The notes: a model not told the origin generated them from the sequence alone. A DNA stretch of 9,507 bases from DATCVA01 sp036567205 (GCA_036567205.1 DATCVA010000052.1:1-9507), one strand, 5' to 3'. Shown: positions 1-5,793, counted from the first letter of the stretch. Translations and numbers: made by a program.

Positions 1-128
1 CGCGAAAATATTGTACGGGCACCTGTGGATTCAGCGTCGAACAAACCTTTGCGTAATGACCAAATGAAGCCAAACAGCCCCACTATAGACAAGATAAAAG
101 TAGCCAGTAATAAGGCCGTCGGGTTCAT
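1..128 (-). CDS. ccoS: CcoS-like small membrane protein of cbb3 oxidase biogenesis (partial, N-terminus)
   Basis: The minus strand encodes 42 residues from an ATG at 128-126 and then leaves the window. The start is supported by AAGGA (138-134) a few bases upstream. The peptide has a short polar start (MNPTA), one hydrophobic segment (about residues 5-23), then a W-S-L-R-K-G-L-F-D run and an A-R-x-I-F stretch. This matches the CcoS pattern: a single transmembrane helix followed by W-x-x-R-x-G-x-F-D-D and A-x-R-I-L-F. CcoS family members are about 50-70 residues and are needed to mature the haem and copper centres of cbb3 cytochrome oxidase in the inner membrane, usually beside ccoN or ccoI. 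The second Asp of the usual FDD is absent (FDAES), so this may be a divergent cytochrome-oxidase small protein rather than a strict CcoS. The neighbour that would settle this lies outside the window. Confidence 0.6.
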   Translation of the reverse strand, partial: MNPTALLLATFILSIVGLFGFIWSLRKGLFDAESTGARTIFS

Positions 129-175
129 GAGATTCCTTCTATTTCGGACAAATGCCGCTAATAAACAATTTCCAA

Positions 176-211
176 TTTGCGGCGTATAGGAGTTTACCCT
201 ATACAGATCAA
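176..211 (-). promoter_or_regulatory. Possible promoter of the CcoS-like gene
   Basis: Read on the minus strand, TTGATC (211-206) and TATACG (188-183) are separated by exactly 17 bases, each matching four of six consensus bases. Transcription would begin near 176, leaving a leader of about 48 bases before the ATG at 128. The TTGAT of the -35 box also resembles one half of an FNR/ANR box (TTGAT-N4-ATCAA), the usual oxygen control of cbb3 genes, but the second half is poor. The call rests on spacing and position only. Confidence 0.3.
184..204. repeat. Perfect 7-bp inverted repeat, candidate operator
   Basis: GTATAGG (184-190) and CCTATAC (198-204) are exact reverse complements separated by 7 bases (AGTTTAC), giving a 21-bp dyad. 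It lies between the putative -35 and -10 boxes of the minus-strand CcoS-like promoter, which is where a repressor or a MerR-type regulator would bind. No U-run follows on either strand, so it does not look like a terminator. The cognate regulator is unknown. Confidence 0.5.
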
Positions 212-372
212 AACTTCAGGAATCAAAAACTAGTAAAAACACCATATCAGATTAAAAACCATGCTCGTAAAATGGCTTATAACTTACGGATTAATATTGA
301 TATTGTAAAAATTGACACAGATATGGAAAACTATACATAATCCATAAAATACAGATCAGATTGAACCAGATT
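201..372. repeat. Cluster of CAGAT direct repeats, including two copies of ATACAGATCA
   Basis: CAGAT occurs on the plus strand at 204, 248, 318, 352, 357 and 367, where chance predicts well under one copy in this gap. The 10-mer ATACAGATCA is exact at 201-210 and 349-358. TCAGATT is exact at 247-253 and 356-362. The last two CAGATT copies (357 and 367) start 10 bases apart, so they lie on one helical face. MocR/GabR-type regulators are known to bind spaced direct repeats next to their own genes, so these are plausible operators for the gene at 414. The binding role is inference. Confidence 0.45.
312..341 (+). promoter_or_regulatory. Probable sigma-70 promoter of the MocR-type gene
   Basis: A perfect TTGACA (312-317) is followed after 18 bases by CATAAT (336-341), five of six to consensus. 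Transcription should start near 348, at the edge of the ATACAGATCA copy at 349-358 and just before the CAGATT pair. Those repeats would thus sit over the start and early leader, as expected for autorepression. The leader to the GTG at 414 would be about 65 bases. Confidence 0.55.
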
Positions 373-413
373 CAGTCAAAAAATATCAACAACAAAAATA
401 TCGGGGAGCTCAA

Positions 414-1841
414 GTGAAGCGCTACGAAGTACTGGCCAGTGAAATTGCCAACTCTATTCGCACAGGGGTATTGTGCGCCGGCGATCGCCTGCCTTCCGTA
501 CGGCATACCAGCACCAGCCGGCAGGTTAGCCCCTCTACGGTCTTTAAAGCCTACTACCTTCTTGAAGCCCAGGGCCTTATCCGTGCCCGCGAACGATCCG
601 GTTACTACGTCACACCCAGCGTCCGGCAATTCCCTCCGGAACTCGACAATCCGTCACATCCCCAAGACGGCGCGGTCGTTCTGGACATCAGCGAACGGGT
701 ATTCGATGTATTTCAGTCCACGCTGTCTCGCGAAGCCGTCCCTCTGGGCTCGGCTTTCCCCAGCCCTGTTCTGTTCCCCATGGAAAGGCTAGGACACATA
801 ATGGCGGCCTGTGTCCAGAAAATGGACCCCTGGAGCGCAGTCGATGACGTGACGCCCGGCAACGCAGACTTGAGGCGCCAGATCGCCCTGCGCTACCTGA
901 ACGAGGGCCTGCACGTGCACACCGACGAAATTGTCATCACCAACGGGGCTCTGGAAGCCCTGAATTTATGCCTGGCCGCAGTCACGCGACCAGGCGATAC
1001 CGTGGTTGTTGAATCCCCCTCTTTCTACCCTGCTCTGCAAGCACTGGAAAGGCTCGGACTCGAGGCCATTGAAGTCCAGACGCATCCGCGTGAAGGGATC
1101 GACCTCAACGCTCTCGAAAATGCCCTTACACGCCACCGCCCCAAAGCGTGCTGGCTCATGACAAATTTTCAAAACCCCCTGGGTTGCCTGATGCCAAATG
1201 AAAAAAAGAAAGCGCTAGTCGAACTCCTGACACGCCACGACGTCCCCCTGATCGAAGACGACGTTTACGGCGAGCTTTATTATGGCGAAAAGCGACCAAT
1301 ATCAGCCAAGGCATTCGATACAGCCGGACTGGTAATGCATTGCTCATCGTTCTCCAAGTGCCTGGCGCCTGGCTACCGTATTGGATGGACAGCGCCGGGA
1401 CGCTTTGTAAAGGCGGTGGCCCGGCACAAACTGACCACAACGCTCTCTACCTCGGCACCTACCCAACTGACGCTGGCCGCCTATCTGGCAAAAGGAGGCT
1501 ACGACAAGCATCTGCGCAAATTACGGCATACGCTGGCAAGCCAGCAGACCGTTTTTACGCAGGCACTGGGGCATTACTTTCCCGAAGGAACGCGCGCCAC
1601 GCGCCCATCGGGCGGCTATTGCCTGTGGGTCGAACTGCCAAAAAGCGCCAACGCGCTGGAAATACACCGGCAAGCGCTATCTTTGGGCATCAGTGTTGCA
1701 CCCGGGCCAATTTTTTCCGCCAAGCGCGACTTTACAAATTGCCTGCGCCTGAATTACGGCCATGTTTGGGACAACCGCACCGAGCAAGCGCTGGCTACAC
1801 TTGGCCGCCTGGCTAAGTCGCATACGGGAATACACAATTGA
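414..1841 (+). CDS. MocR-family regulator: GntR winged helix fused to PLP aminotransferase domain (YdcR-like)
   Basis: This is a 475-residue protein starting at GTG 414, with GGGGAG (403-408) five bases upstream. Residues 1-68 form a GntR-type winged helix-turn-helix (GDRLPSVR at 23-30, then a recognition helix with SPSTVFKAYYLL and the wing RSGYYV). Residues of about 105-470 form a fold-type I aminotransferase-like domain: N254 in NPLG, D282 and Y285 in EDDVYGEL, the PLP-binding lysine K315 in SSFSK, and R445 in LRLNYG for the substrate carboxylate. All key PLP residues are kept, so it should bind the cofactor. MocR proteins are cytoplasmic regulators that sense PLP or an amino-compound adduct, often of vitamin B6, GABA or taurine genes. 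Length and N-terminal layout are closest to E. coli YdcR. No metabolic target lies beside it, so the ligand cannot be inferred. It is divergent from the CcoS-like gene and convergent with icd. Confidence 0.9.
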   Translation: MKRYEVLASEIANSIRTGVLCAGDRLPSVRHTSTSRQVSPSTVFKAYYLLEAQGLIRARERSGYYVTPSVRQFPPELDNPSHPQDGAVVLDISERVFDVFQSTLSREAVPLGSAFPSPVLFPMERLGHIMAACVQKMDPWSAVDDVTPGNADLRRQIALRYLNEGLHVHTDEIVITNGALEALNLCLAAVTRPGDTVVVESPSFYPALQALERLGLEAIEVQTHPREGIDLNALENALTRHRPKACWLMTNFQNPLGCLMPNEKKKALVELLTRHDVPLIEDDVYGELYYGEKRPISAKAFDTAGLVMHCSSFSKCLAPGYRIGWTAPGRFVKAVARHKLTTTLSTSAPTQLTLAAYLAKGGYDKHLRKLRHTLASQQTVFTQALGHYFPEGTRATRPSGGYCLWVELPKSANALEIHRQALSLGISVAPGPIFSAKRDFTNCLRLNYGHVWDNRTEQALATLGRLAKSHTGIHN

Positions 1842-1851
1842 ACAAGACAAC

Positions 1852-1884
1852 AAAAAACCCGCAAGCCTTTCAGCAAGCGGGTTT
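1852..1884 (-). terminator. Intrinsic terminator of icd
   Basis: AAACCCGC (1855-1862) and GCGGGTTT (1877-1884) are exact reverse complements around a 14-base loop. On the minus strand the stem is followed by a run of six T (complement of 1852-1857), the classic intrinsic form, about 30 bases after the icd stop. On the plus strand the stem is followed only by CGTAAAC, so it would stop MocR transcription less well, although it starts 10 bases after that gene's stop and may act on both. Confidence 0.85.
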
Positions 1885-1915
1885 CGTAAACTACCGTGTA
1901 CTACGGCAGACTAAC

Positions 1916-3172
1916 TTACATGTTTTCGATCATTACCTGACCAAAACCCGAGCACGAAACTTGGGTGGCGCCTTCAAGCAAACGCGCAAAGTCATACGTA
2001 ACTTTCTTGGACAGGATCGATTTTTCCATGCTGGAAATAATCAGATCGGCAGCCTCAGTCCAGCCCATATGACGCAACATCATTTCGGCCGACAGGATTT
2101 CGGAACCTGGGTTCACGTAATCTTTGCCTGCGTACTTAGGTGCTGTACCATGGGTGGCCTCGAACATGGCGACCGAGTCGGACAAGTTAGCGCCCGGAGC
2201 AATACCAATACCGCCCACTTGTGCCGCCAGCGCGTCGGAAACGTAGTCGCCGTTAAGGTTCAGTGTGGCAATAACGTCGTATTCGGCGGGACGCAACAGA
2301 ATTTGCTGCAAGAATGCGTCGGCAATGACGTCTTTAACAGTAATTTCGCGACCCGTCCTTGGGTTTTTGAATTTGCACCATGGGCCGCCGTCGATAGGCT
2401 GGGCGCCGAATTCTTTCTGAGCCAATTCGTAACCCCAATCGCGGAATCCACCTTCGGTGAATTTCATGATGTTGCCTTTGTGCACCAGGGTGACCGAAGC
2501 CTTGTCGTTATCAATGGCGTACTGAATGGCTTTGCGAACCAGGCGCTGCGTACCTTCACGCGAAACTGGCTTTACGCCAATACCTGATGTTTCAGGGAAG
2601 CGGATTTTGGTAACGCCCAGTTCATTCTGCAAGAACGCGATCAGCTTTTTGGCGTTCGCACTTTCAGCTTCGAATTCAATACCGGCGTAGATGTCTTCGG
2701 AGTTCTCGCGGAAAATAACCATATTGGTTTTTTCAGGCTCGCGAACGGGCGATGGAACACCTTTGAAGTATTGAATTGGACGCAGGCAGACATACAAATC
2801 AAGCTGCTGGCGCAAAGCAACGTTAAGCGAACGGATACCACCGCCAACAGGGGTAGTTAACGGACCTTTGATAGAAACAACGTAGTCTTTAACGGCTTCC
2901 AGTGTTTCTTCAGGCAACCAGACATCAGGACCATAAATTTTTGTGGATTTTTCACCGGCATAAACTTCCATCCAGTGAATTTTGCGTTTGCCGCCATAAG
3001 CTTTGGCAACGGCTGCATCGACTACTTTAAGCATGACGGGCGTAATATCTGCGCCAGTACCGTCACCCTCGATAAAAGGAATAACAGGCTCGTCGGGAAC
3101 GCTAATCGAAAAATCGGCATTGACCGTAATTTTTTGGCCCGCTGCAGGGACCTTGATATGCTGATAGGACAT
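1916..3172 (-). CDS. icd: NADP-dependent isocitrate dehydrogenase (EC 1.1.1.42)
   Basis: The 418-residue product oxidatively decarboxylates isocitrate to 2-oxoglutarate with NADP+ in the TCA cycle, as a cytoplasmic homodimer; E. coli Icd has 416 residues. Numbering runs two ahead of E. coli throughout. Substrate residues are S115, N117, R121, R131 and R155 (GGGIRSLN, CLRP, FRENSED). Y162 and K232 are catalytic, and D309 and D313 bind metal. The NADP-selecting set K346, Y347, V353, Y393 and R397 is intact, so NADP rather than NAD use is expected. S115 equals the serine phosphorylated by AceK in E. coli. The start was placed at ATG 3172-3170 because GGAG lies six bases upstream and MSYQHIKVP fits the family N-terminus; an in-frame extension to 3244 would run through the leader palindrome. 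The gene is monocistronic, with its own terminator and a palindrome-rich promoter. Confidence 0.97.
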   Translation of the reverse strand: MSYQHIKVPAAGQKITVNADFSISVPDEPVIPFIEGDGTGADITPVMLKVVDAAVAKAYGGKRKIHWMEVYAGEKSTKIYGPDVWLPEETLEAVKDYVVSIKGPLTTPVGGGIRSLNVALRQQLDLYVCLRPIQYFKGVPSPVREPEKTNMVIFRENSEDIYAGIEFEAESANAKKLIAFLQNELGVTKIRFPETSGIGVKPVSREGTQRLVRKAIQYAIDNDKASVTLVHKGNIMKFTEGGFRDWGYELAQKEFGAQPIDGGPWCKFKNPRTGREITVKDVIADAFLQQILLRPAEYDVIATLNLNGDYVSDALAAQVGGIGIAPGANLSDSVAMFEATHGTAPKYAGKDYVNPGSEILSAEMMLRHMGWTEAADLIISSMEKSILSKKVTYDFARLLEGATQVSCSGFGQVMIENM

Positions 3173-3242
3173 GGATGCTCCAGTTGCTCCAATAGGAAAA
3201 ATTCGGTAAAAACTATACGACGGCTTTGACCTGATACAGTCC

Positions 3243-3264
3243 ATAACCTTGTATTGAAGGTTAT
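3243..3264. repeat. Perfect 8-bp inverted repeat in the icd leader
   Basis: ATAACCTT (3243-3250) and AAGGTTAT (3257-3264) are exact reverse complements with a 6-base spacer. If icd transcription starts near 3268, the repeat occupies roughly +5 to +26 of the mRNA. It could act as DNA (a repressor site just downstream of the start) or as RNA (an 8-bp hairpin with a 6-base loop at the 5' end, which can protect an mRNA). No U-run follows, so it is not a terminator. Confidence 0.6.
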
Positions 3265-3274
3265 CGATGCTGGC

Positions 3275-3303
3275 ATTATAAAGCGCAGTCTTATATAAGA
3301 CTA
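3275..3303 (-). promoter_or_regulatory. icd: Probable icd promoter with consensus -10 box
   Basis: On the minus strand a perfect TATAAT lies at 3280-3275. At the expected 17-base distance (3303-3298) there is only a poor -35 match (TAGTCT), so the promoter probably depends on the -10 box or on an activator. The start would fall near 3268 and give a leader of about 95 bases. The -35 region is covered by the 16-bp palindrome at 3287-3302, implying regulation at this step. Confidence 0.5.
3287..3302. promoter_or_regulatory. 16-bp perfect palindrome over the icd -35 region, candidate operator
   Basis: AGTCTTATATAAGACT reads identically on both strands with no spacer. It sits between the likely -35 position and the TATAAT box of icd (about -19 to -34). 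It also lies upstream of the divergent DUF1841 gene, so it could serve both. Short AT-rich palindromes of this form are typical of dimeric GntR/FadR-type regulators, which often control TCA-cycle genes; that assignment is inference, and no such regulator lies in the window. Confidence 0.55.
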
Positions 3304-3351
3304 GTGTAGCCTAAATTATTGTGTCATTTTAATGGTTTGCCTGGCCCTGCG

Positions 3352-3379
3352 TTGTTACGCCGATACGGCCGGGTAAAAT
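3352..3379 (+). promoter_or_regulatory. Probable promoter of the DUF1841 gene
   Basis: TTGTTA (3352-3357) and TAAAAT (3374-3379, five of six to consensus) are separated by 16 bases. Transcription would start near 3386, which makes the in-frame TTG at 3387 an unlikely translation start and favours the ATG at 3411. Confidence 0.45.
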
Positions 3380-3410
3380 AAGCATTTTGACTGGTTATGA
3401 GCGCTGCAAT

Positions 3411-3839
3411 ATGTTTAACCCATCCCGAGAGCAAGTCCGGCAATTCTTTACCGAAGCCTGGCACAAACACAAAACAGCCGGTGTCCTGACGCCGCTGGAA
3501 GCGATGGCTGTAGACTGGGTTCGCCAACACCCCGAATATCACGCCGACCTGGAAAGCCCCGACGCAATCGCGGCTGACTATTCAGTGGAAGCGGGCAAAA
3601 CAAATCCGTTTTTGCATTTATCGATGCATCTGGCAATTGCCGAGCAACTTTCTATTGATCAGCCCCCGGGAATCAAGGCCGCGTATCAACAACTACTGGC
3701 GACGCACGAAGCGCATGAAGCCGCTCATGAGCTAATAGAATGCCTGGGTGAAGTCGTTTGGGAGGCCCAGCGGCTGGGCACTCCTTTTAGCAGCGATACC
3801 TATCTGGACCTGATCAAGCGGCGCATCACCCGCAATTAA
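3411..3839 (+). CDS. DUF1841 family protein of unknown function
   Basis: A 142-residue soluble protein without signal peptide or membrane segment. I recognise it as DUF1841, a proteobacterial family of about 140 residues, from the opening MFNPSREQVRQFF, the central TPLEAMAVDWVRQHPEYH, the signature GKTNPFLHLSMHLAIAEQLS followed by IDQPPGI, and the closing HELIECLGEVVWEAQRLG. The centre and C-terminus are rich in His and Glu (HLSMHLAIAEQ, HEAHEAAHELIE), which could suggest metal binding, but no function is established. The start was set at ATG 3411 because the family begins at MFNPSR; an in-frame TTG at 3387 would add eight residues and lies at the predicted transcript start. There is no strong Shine-Dalgarno. 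It is divergent from icd and probably monocistronic, ending at the terminator at 3968-3999. Confidence 0.88.
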   Translation: MFNPSREQVRQFFTEAWHKHKTAGVLTPLEAMAVDWVRQHPEYHADLESPDAIAADYSVEAGKTNPFLHLSMHLAIAEQLSIDQPPGIKAAYQQLLATHEAHEAAHELIECLGEVVWEAQRLGTPFSSDTYLDLIKRRITRN

Positions 3840-3967
3840 ACTCCGCTTCCAAATCAACCTTGAACGGTGTCGGCTTCACTTGCCGTACAAACGTACTGTC
3901 TGCGCGTCGCCTTCGTGTTTGCGCAGCAGCCGTACCCATGTACCGAATGGCATCAAACCGCGAGCGC

Positions 3968-3999
3968 AAAAAATCCTTGGCAATGCCAAGGATTTTTTT
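3968..3999. terminator. Strong bidirectional intrinsic terminator
   Basis: ATCCTTGGC (3973-3981) and GCCAAGGAT (3985-3993) form a perfect 9-bp stem with a 3-base loop (AAT), flanked by A5 (3968-3972) and T6 (3994-3999). Both strands therefore show stem plus U-run. It serves the DUF1841 transcript on the plus strand, about 130 bases after the stop, and the cytochrome operon on the minus strand, about 40 bases after its last stop. Confidence 0.93.
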
Positions 4000-4036
4000 A
4001 TACAACCCACAGCCTTTAGCCGCAGATTAATAGCTA

Positions 4037-4399
4037 TTACTTTTGAATCGACAAGGGCGAAGGCAGCGTCGATAACCATGCCGAGATATTGCTTACGTCA
4101 GCATCTGACAATGGCGCGGCCATGGCACCCATAATGGGGTTTTTACGTACATTGGACGAAGCTGGCGCACCGGCCACCCCGCGCTTGTAGGCTTTAAGCG
4201 AATGCGCGAGATAATCGGCATGCTGTCCAGCCAATATAGGGTTTTCAGCTGACAACGGCGTCTTGCCGTCGGCTCCGTGGCATGACGCGCAATTAAATTT
4301 TTGATAGGCGGCCTGTCCTGCCGCCAGATCGGCTGCACTGGCAATTGAACCAGTTGCCAGCAGCAAGGAACCCGCCAAAACGAGTGTCAATTTTTTCAT
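4037..4399 (-). CDS. Periplasmic monohaem cytochrome c (c4/c553-like, class I)
   Basis: A 120-residue precursor. Residues 1-22 are a Sec signal peptide (MKK, a hydrophobic core LTLVLAGSLLLATG, then a likely cut after ASA at 22/23). The mature part of about 98 residues is one class I cytochrome c domain. The haem is attached through C37-A-S-C40-H41, with H41 as axial ligand. M93, or M90, in NPIMGAMAAPLSD is the likely sixth ligand, and the ending LSDADVSNISAWLSTL is the usual C-terminal helix. The stretch P54-I-L-A-G-Q followed by Y63-L is typical of c4/c553-type domains. It should be a soluble periplasmic electron carrier; partners are unknown. The gene follows the upstream cytochrome gene after 12 bases, so the two are co-transcribed. 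The Shine-Dalgarno is G-rich but not canonical (GGGGG). Confidence 0.9.
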   Translation of the reverse strand: MKKLTLVLAGSLLLATGSIASAADLAAGQAAYQKFNCASCHGADGKTPLSAENPILAGQHADYLAHSLKAYKRGVAGAPASSNVRKNPIMGAMAAPLSDADVSNISAWLSTLPSPLSIQK

Positions 4400-4411
4400 T
4401 TGGGCCCCCGA

Positions 4412-4765
4412 TTATTTGAAACTGGAATAGTAAGCAGCAATGTCGGCCATATCTTGGGGCGACAAGGTTTTAGCCACGGCCTCCATCGTTGGAAATGTCC
4501 GTGCGCCGCTGGCATATTCGGTAAGTGCGTTAATAATGTATTGCGACGATTGGCCCGCAATCATCGGCACGTGGTAAACCTCGGGGAAGCTCGATTTATA
4601 CCCTTGAATGCCGTGGCATCCAATACACATCGAGATTTTATTTAATGCAGCTTTGGCATCACCGGTGGGCGCGGCATCGGCCGCGTAAGCGTGCCCTGCA
4701 AATGCACAGGAAGCCATGACGGCAAGCGCAGACAGTGTGCGCGGCAAGGTTGTTCGCAACTTCAT
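4412..4765 (-). CDS. Periplasmic monohaem cytochrome c, first gene of the cytochrome pair
   Basis: A 117-residue precursor starting at ATG 4765-4763, preceded by AAGAG. Residues 1-28 form a signal peptide (MKLRTT, a hydrophobic core, a likely cut after HAYA). The haem site is C47-I-G-C50-H51, and M94 in FPTMEAVAKTLS is the probable axial methionine. IAGQSSQYIINALTEY and the final DMADIAAYYSSF give the c4/c553-like helices. An in-frame extension to 4852 would add 29 residues ahead of the signal peptide and cross the leader hairpin, so I rejected it. With its downstream partner it resembles a dihaem cytochrome c4 split into two proteins, although the two domains differ in length and loop sequence. 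The likely role is periplasmic electron transfer to an oxidase or other acceptor. Confidence 0.9.
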   Translation of the reverse strand: MKLRTTLPRTLSALAVMASCAFAGHAYAADAAPTGDAKAALNKISMCIGCHGIQGYKSSFPEVYHVPMIAGQSSQYIINALTEYASGARTFPTMEAVAKTLSPQDMADIAAYYSSFK

Positions 4766-4785
4766 GATAGCTCTTATTTGGCGGT

Positions 4786-4820
4786 AAATAAAAAGTCGGT
4801 CGCTCTCCGTACTGACCGAC
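4786..4820 (-). terminator. Terminator-like hairpin in the leader of the cytochrome operon
   Basis: GTCGGTC (4795-4801) and GACCGAC (4814-4820) are exact reverse complements around a 12-base loop. On the minus strand the stem is followed by TTTTTATTT (complement of 4786-4794), the form of an intrinsic terminator, yet it lies 5' of the cytochrome ATG at 4765. No minus-strand gene lies upstream that needs ending, since the next gene is divergent. It may be an attenuator, a 5' stabilising hairpin or an operator dyad. Confidence 0.5.
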
Positions 4821-4920
4821 GAACCGTGCAGATTGTACGATAATTGTCGCAACCCTATTTAACTATACCTGTTAACGTTGTAATAGTGCATACATATCAA
4901 TACGGATTACGGATCGAAAA
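4821..4920. promoter_or_regulatory. Shared divergent promoter region, cytochromes versus MoxR operon
   Basis: This AT-rich stretch must hold the promoters of both operons, but neither is clear. For the plus strand the best pair is TTAACG (4872-4877) and TATCAA (4895-4900) at 17 bases, four of six each. For the minus strand TACAAT (4837-4832) is a fair -10 box without a recognisable -35. The minus strand also holds TTGAT (4900-4896) followed by ATGT and ATGCA, half of an FNR/ANR-type box. All of these are weak matches. Confidence 0.3.
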
Positions 4921-5793
4921 ATGACATTAAATACCGCTGCCATCCCGTCAGGACGCTTTACCGGCACCGAACGCTACGTTGCCACCGACGACCTGAAGCT
5001 AGCCGTAAATGCGGCGCTCGCTTTACAGCGCCCCCTCCTGATCAAGGGGGAACCCGGAACCGGGAAAACCATGCTGGCTGAAGAGGTCGCAGCCGCATTG
5101 AACCGTCCCTTGCTGCAATGGCATATTAAATCCACAACCAAAGCACACCAGGGCCTATATGAATACGACGCGGTATCACGGCTGCGCGACTCCCAGCTGG
5201 GCGATGAAAAGGTGCGTGACATCAGCAACTACATTGTCAAAGGTGTATTGTGGCAAGCCTTTGATGCCGACGAACAGGTGGTCGTCCTGATCGACGAAAT
5301 CGATAAAGCCGACATTGAGTTTCCCAACGACTTGCTGCGCGAGCTGGACCGCATGGAGTTTCATGTTTACGAAACCCGGCAAACAGTAAAGGCGAAGCAC
5401 CGGCCATTAATTATTATTACGTCGAACAATGAAAAGGATTTGCCTGATGCCTTTTTGCGCCGCTGCTTCTTCCACTACATCAACTTTCCCGACCGGGAAA
5501 CCATGCAGAGCATTGTTGCAGTGCATTACCCCAACCTTAAAAGCGACATCCTAAGTACCGCGCTAGACACTTTCTTTGCATTGCGCGATGCCCCGGGGCT
5601 TAAGAAAAAACCATCGACATCCGAATTTTTAGACTGGCTGCGTCTGCTTATGAATGAGTCTTTTACCGCCAAGGATATTGCCAGCACAGCGCTTGATCTG
5701 CCCGTCATGGCCGGTGCCCTGCTAAAAAACGAGCAAGATCTTACGCTGCTGCAACGCCTGGCCGCCATAACCCGCGCCGGCCAGCGGCGCTAA
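4921..5793 (+). CDS. MoxR-family AAA+ ATPase (COG0714 type)
   Basis: A 290-residue cytoplasmic ATPase. Motifs in order: Walker A GEPGTGKT (43-50), Walker B VVLIDEID (121-128), sensor 1 ITSNN (166-170), arginine finger candidates R180/R181 in FLRRCFFHY, and the C-terminal lid with KPSTSEFLDW (230-239). The order and length fit the MoxR group of hexameric remodelling ATPases. These act with VWA-domain partners to activate or insert cofactors into metalloenzymes (CbbQ/CbbO for Rubisco, NorQ/NorD for NO reductase, CoxD/CoxE for CO dehydrogenase). The VWA partner follows after 21 bases, so the pair is one unit. The client cannot be read from the protein; the divergent cytochrome c genes are the nearest candidates by position. 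The start at ATG 4921 has only a weak Shine-Dalgarno (GGA about 10 bases upstream). Confidence 0.93.
   Translation: MTLNTAAIPSGRFTGTERYVATDDLKLAVNAALALQRPLLIKGEPGTGKTMLAEEVAAALNRPLLQWHIKSTTKAHQGLYEYDAVSRLRDSQLGDEKVRDISNYIVKGVLWQAFDADEQVVVLIDEIDKADIEFPNDLLRELDRMEFHVYETRQTVKAKHRPLIIITSNNEKDLPDAFLRRCFFHYINFPDRETMQSIVAVHYPNLKSDILSTALDTFFALRDAPGLKKKPSTSEFLDWLRLLMNESFTAKDIASTALDLPVMAGALLKNEQDLTLLQRLAAITRAGQRR

Noticed and set aside
297..325. FNR/ANR-like sequences (TTGAT-N4-TAAAA and TTGAC-N4-ATATG)
   Set aside because: Only one half-site is good in each; in AT-rich DNA such partial matches are expected, and neither is well placed for the CcoS-like promoter.
152..340. 62-residue plus-strand open frame in the AT-rich gap between the CcoS-like and MocR genes
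   Set aside because: It has no Shine-Dalgarno, no recognisable protein pattern, a Lys/Asn-rich composition that simply reflects AT-rich DNA, and it overlaps the predicted promoter boxes and repeats.
1838..2587. 249-residue plus-strand open frame antisense to icd
   Set aside because: It lies wholly opposite a clear icd coding region and its translation resembles no family; it is a shadow of icd codon structure.
3173..3244. 24-residue N-terminal extension of icd
   Set aside because: The extension is absent from the Icd family, would start before or at the leader palindrome, and the internal ATG at 3172 has a good GGAG site.
3387..3410. TTG start giving a longer DUF1841 protein
   Set aside because: It coincides with the predicted transcription start and the family begins at MFNPSR, encoded from 3411.
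3876..4134. Open frames on both strands through the DUF1841/cytochrome intergenic region
   Set aside because: They read through a perfect terminator hairpin, match no family I know and have no convincing start site.
4766..4852. 29-residue N-terminal extension of the first cytochrome c
   Set aside because: It would bury the signal peptide and translate through the leader hairpin; the ATG at 4765 gives a normal exported cytochrome.
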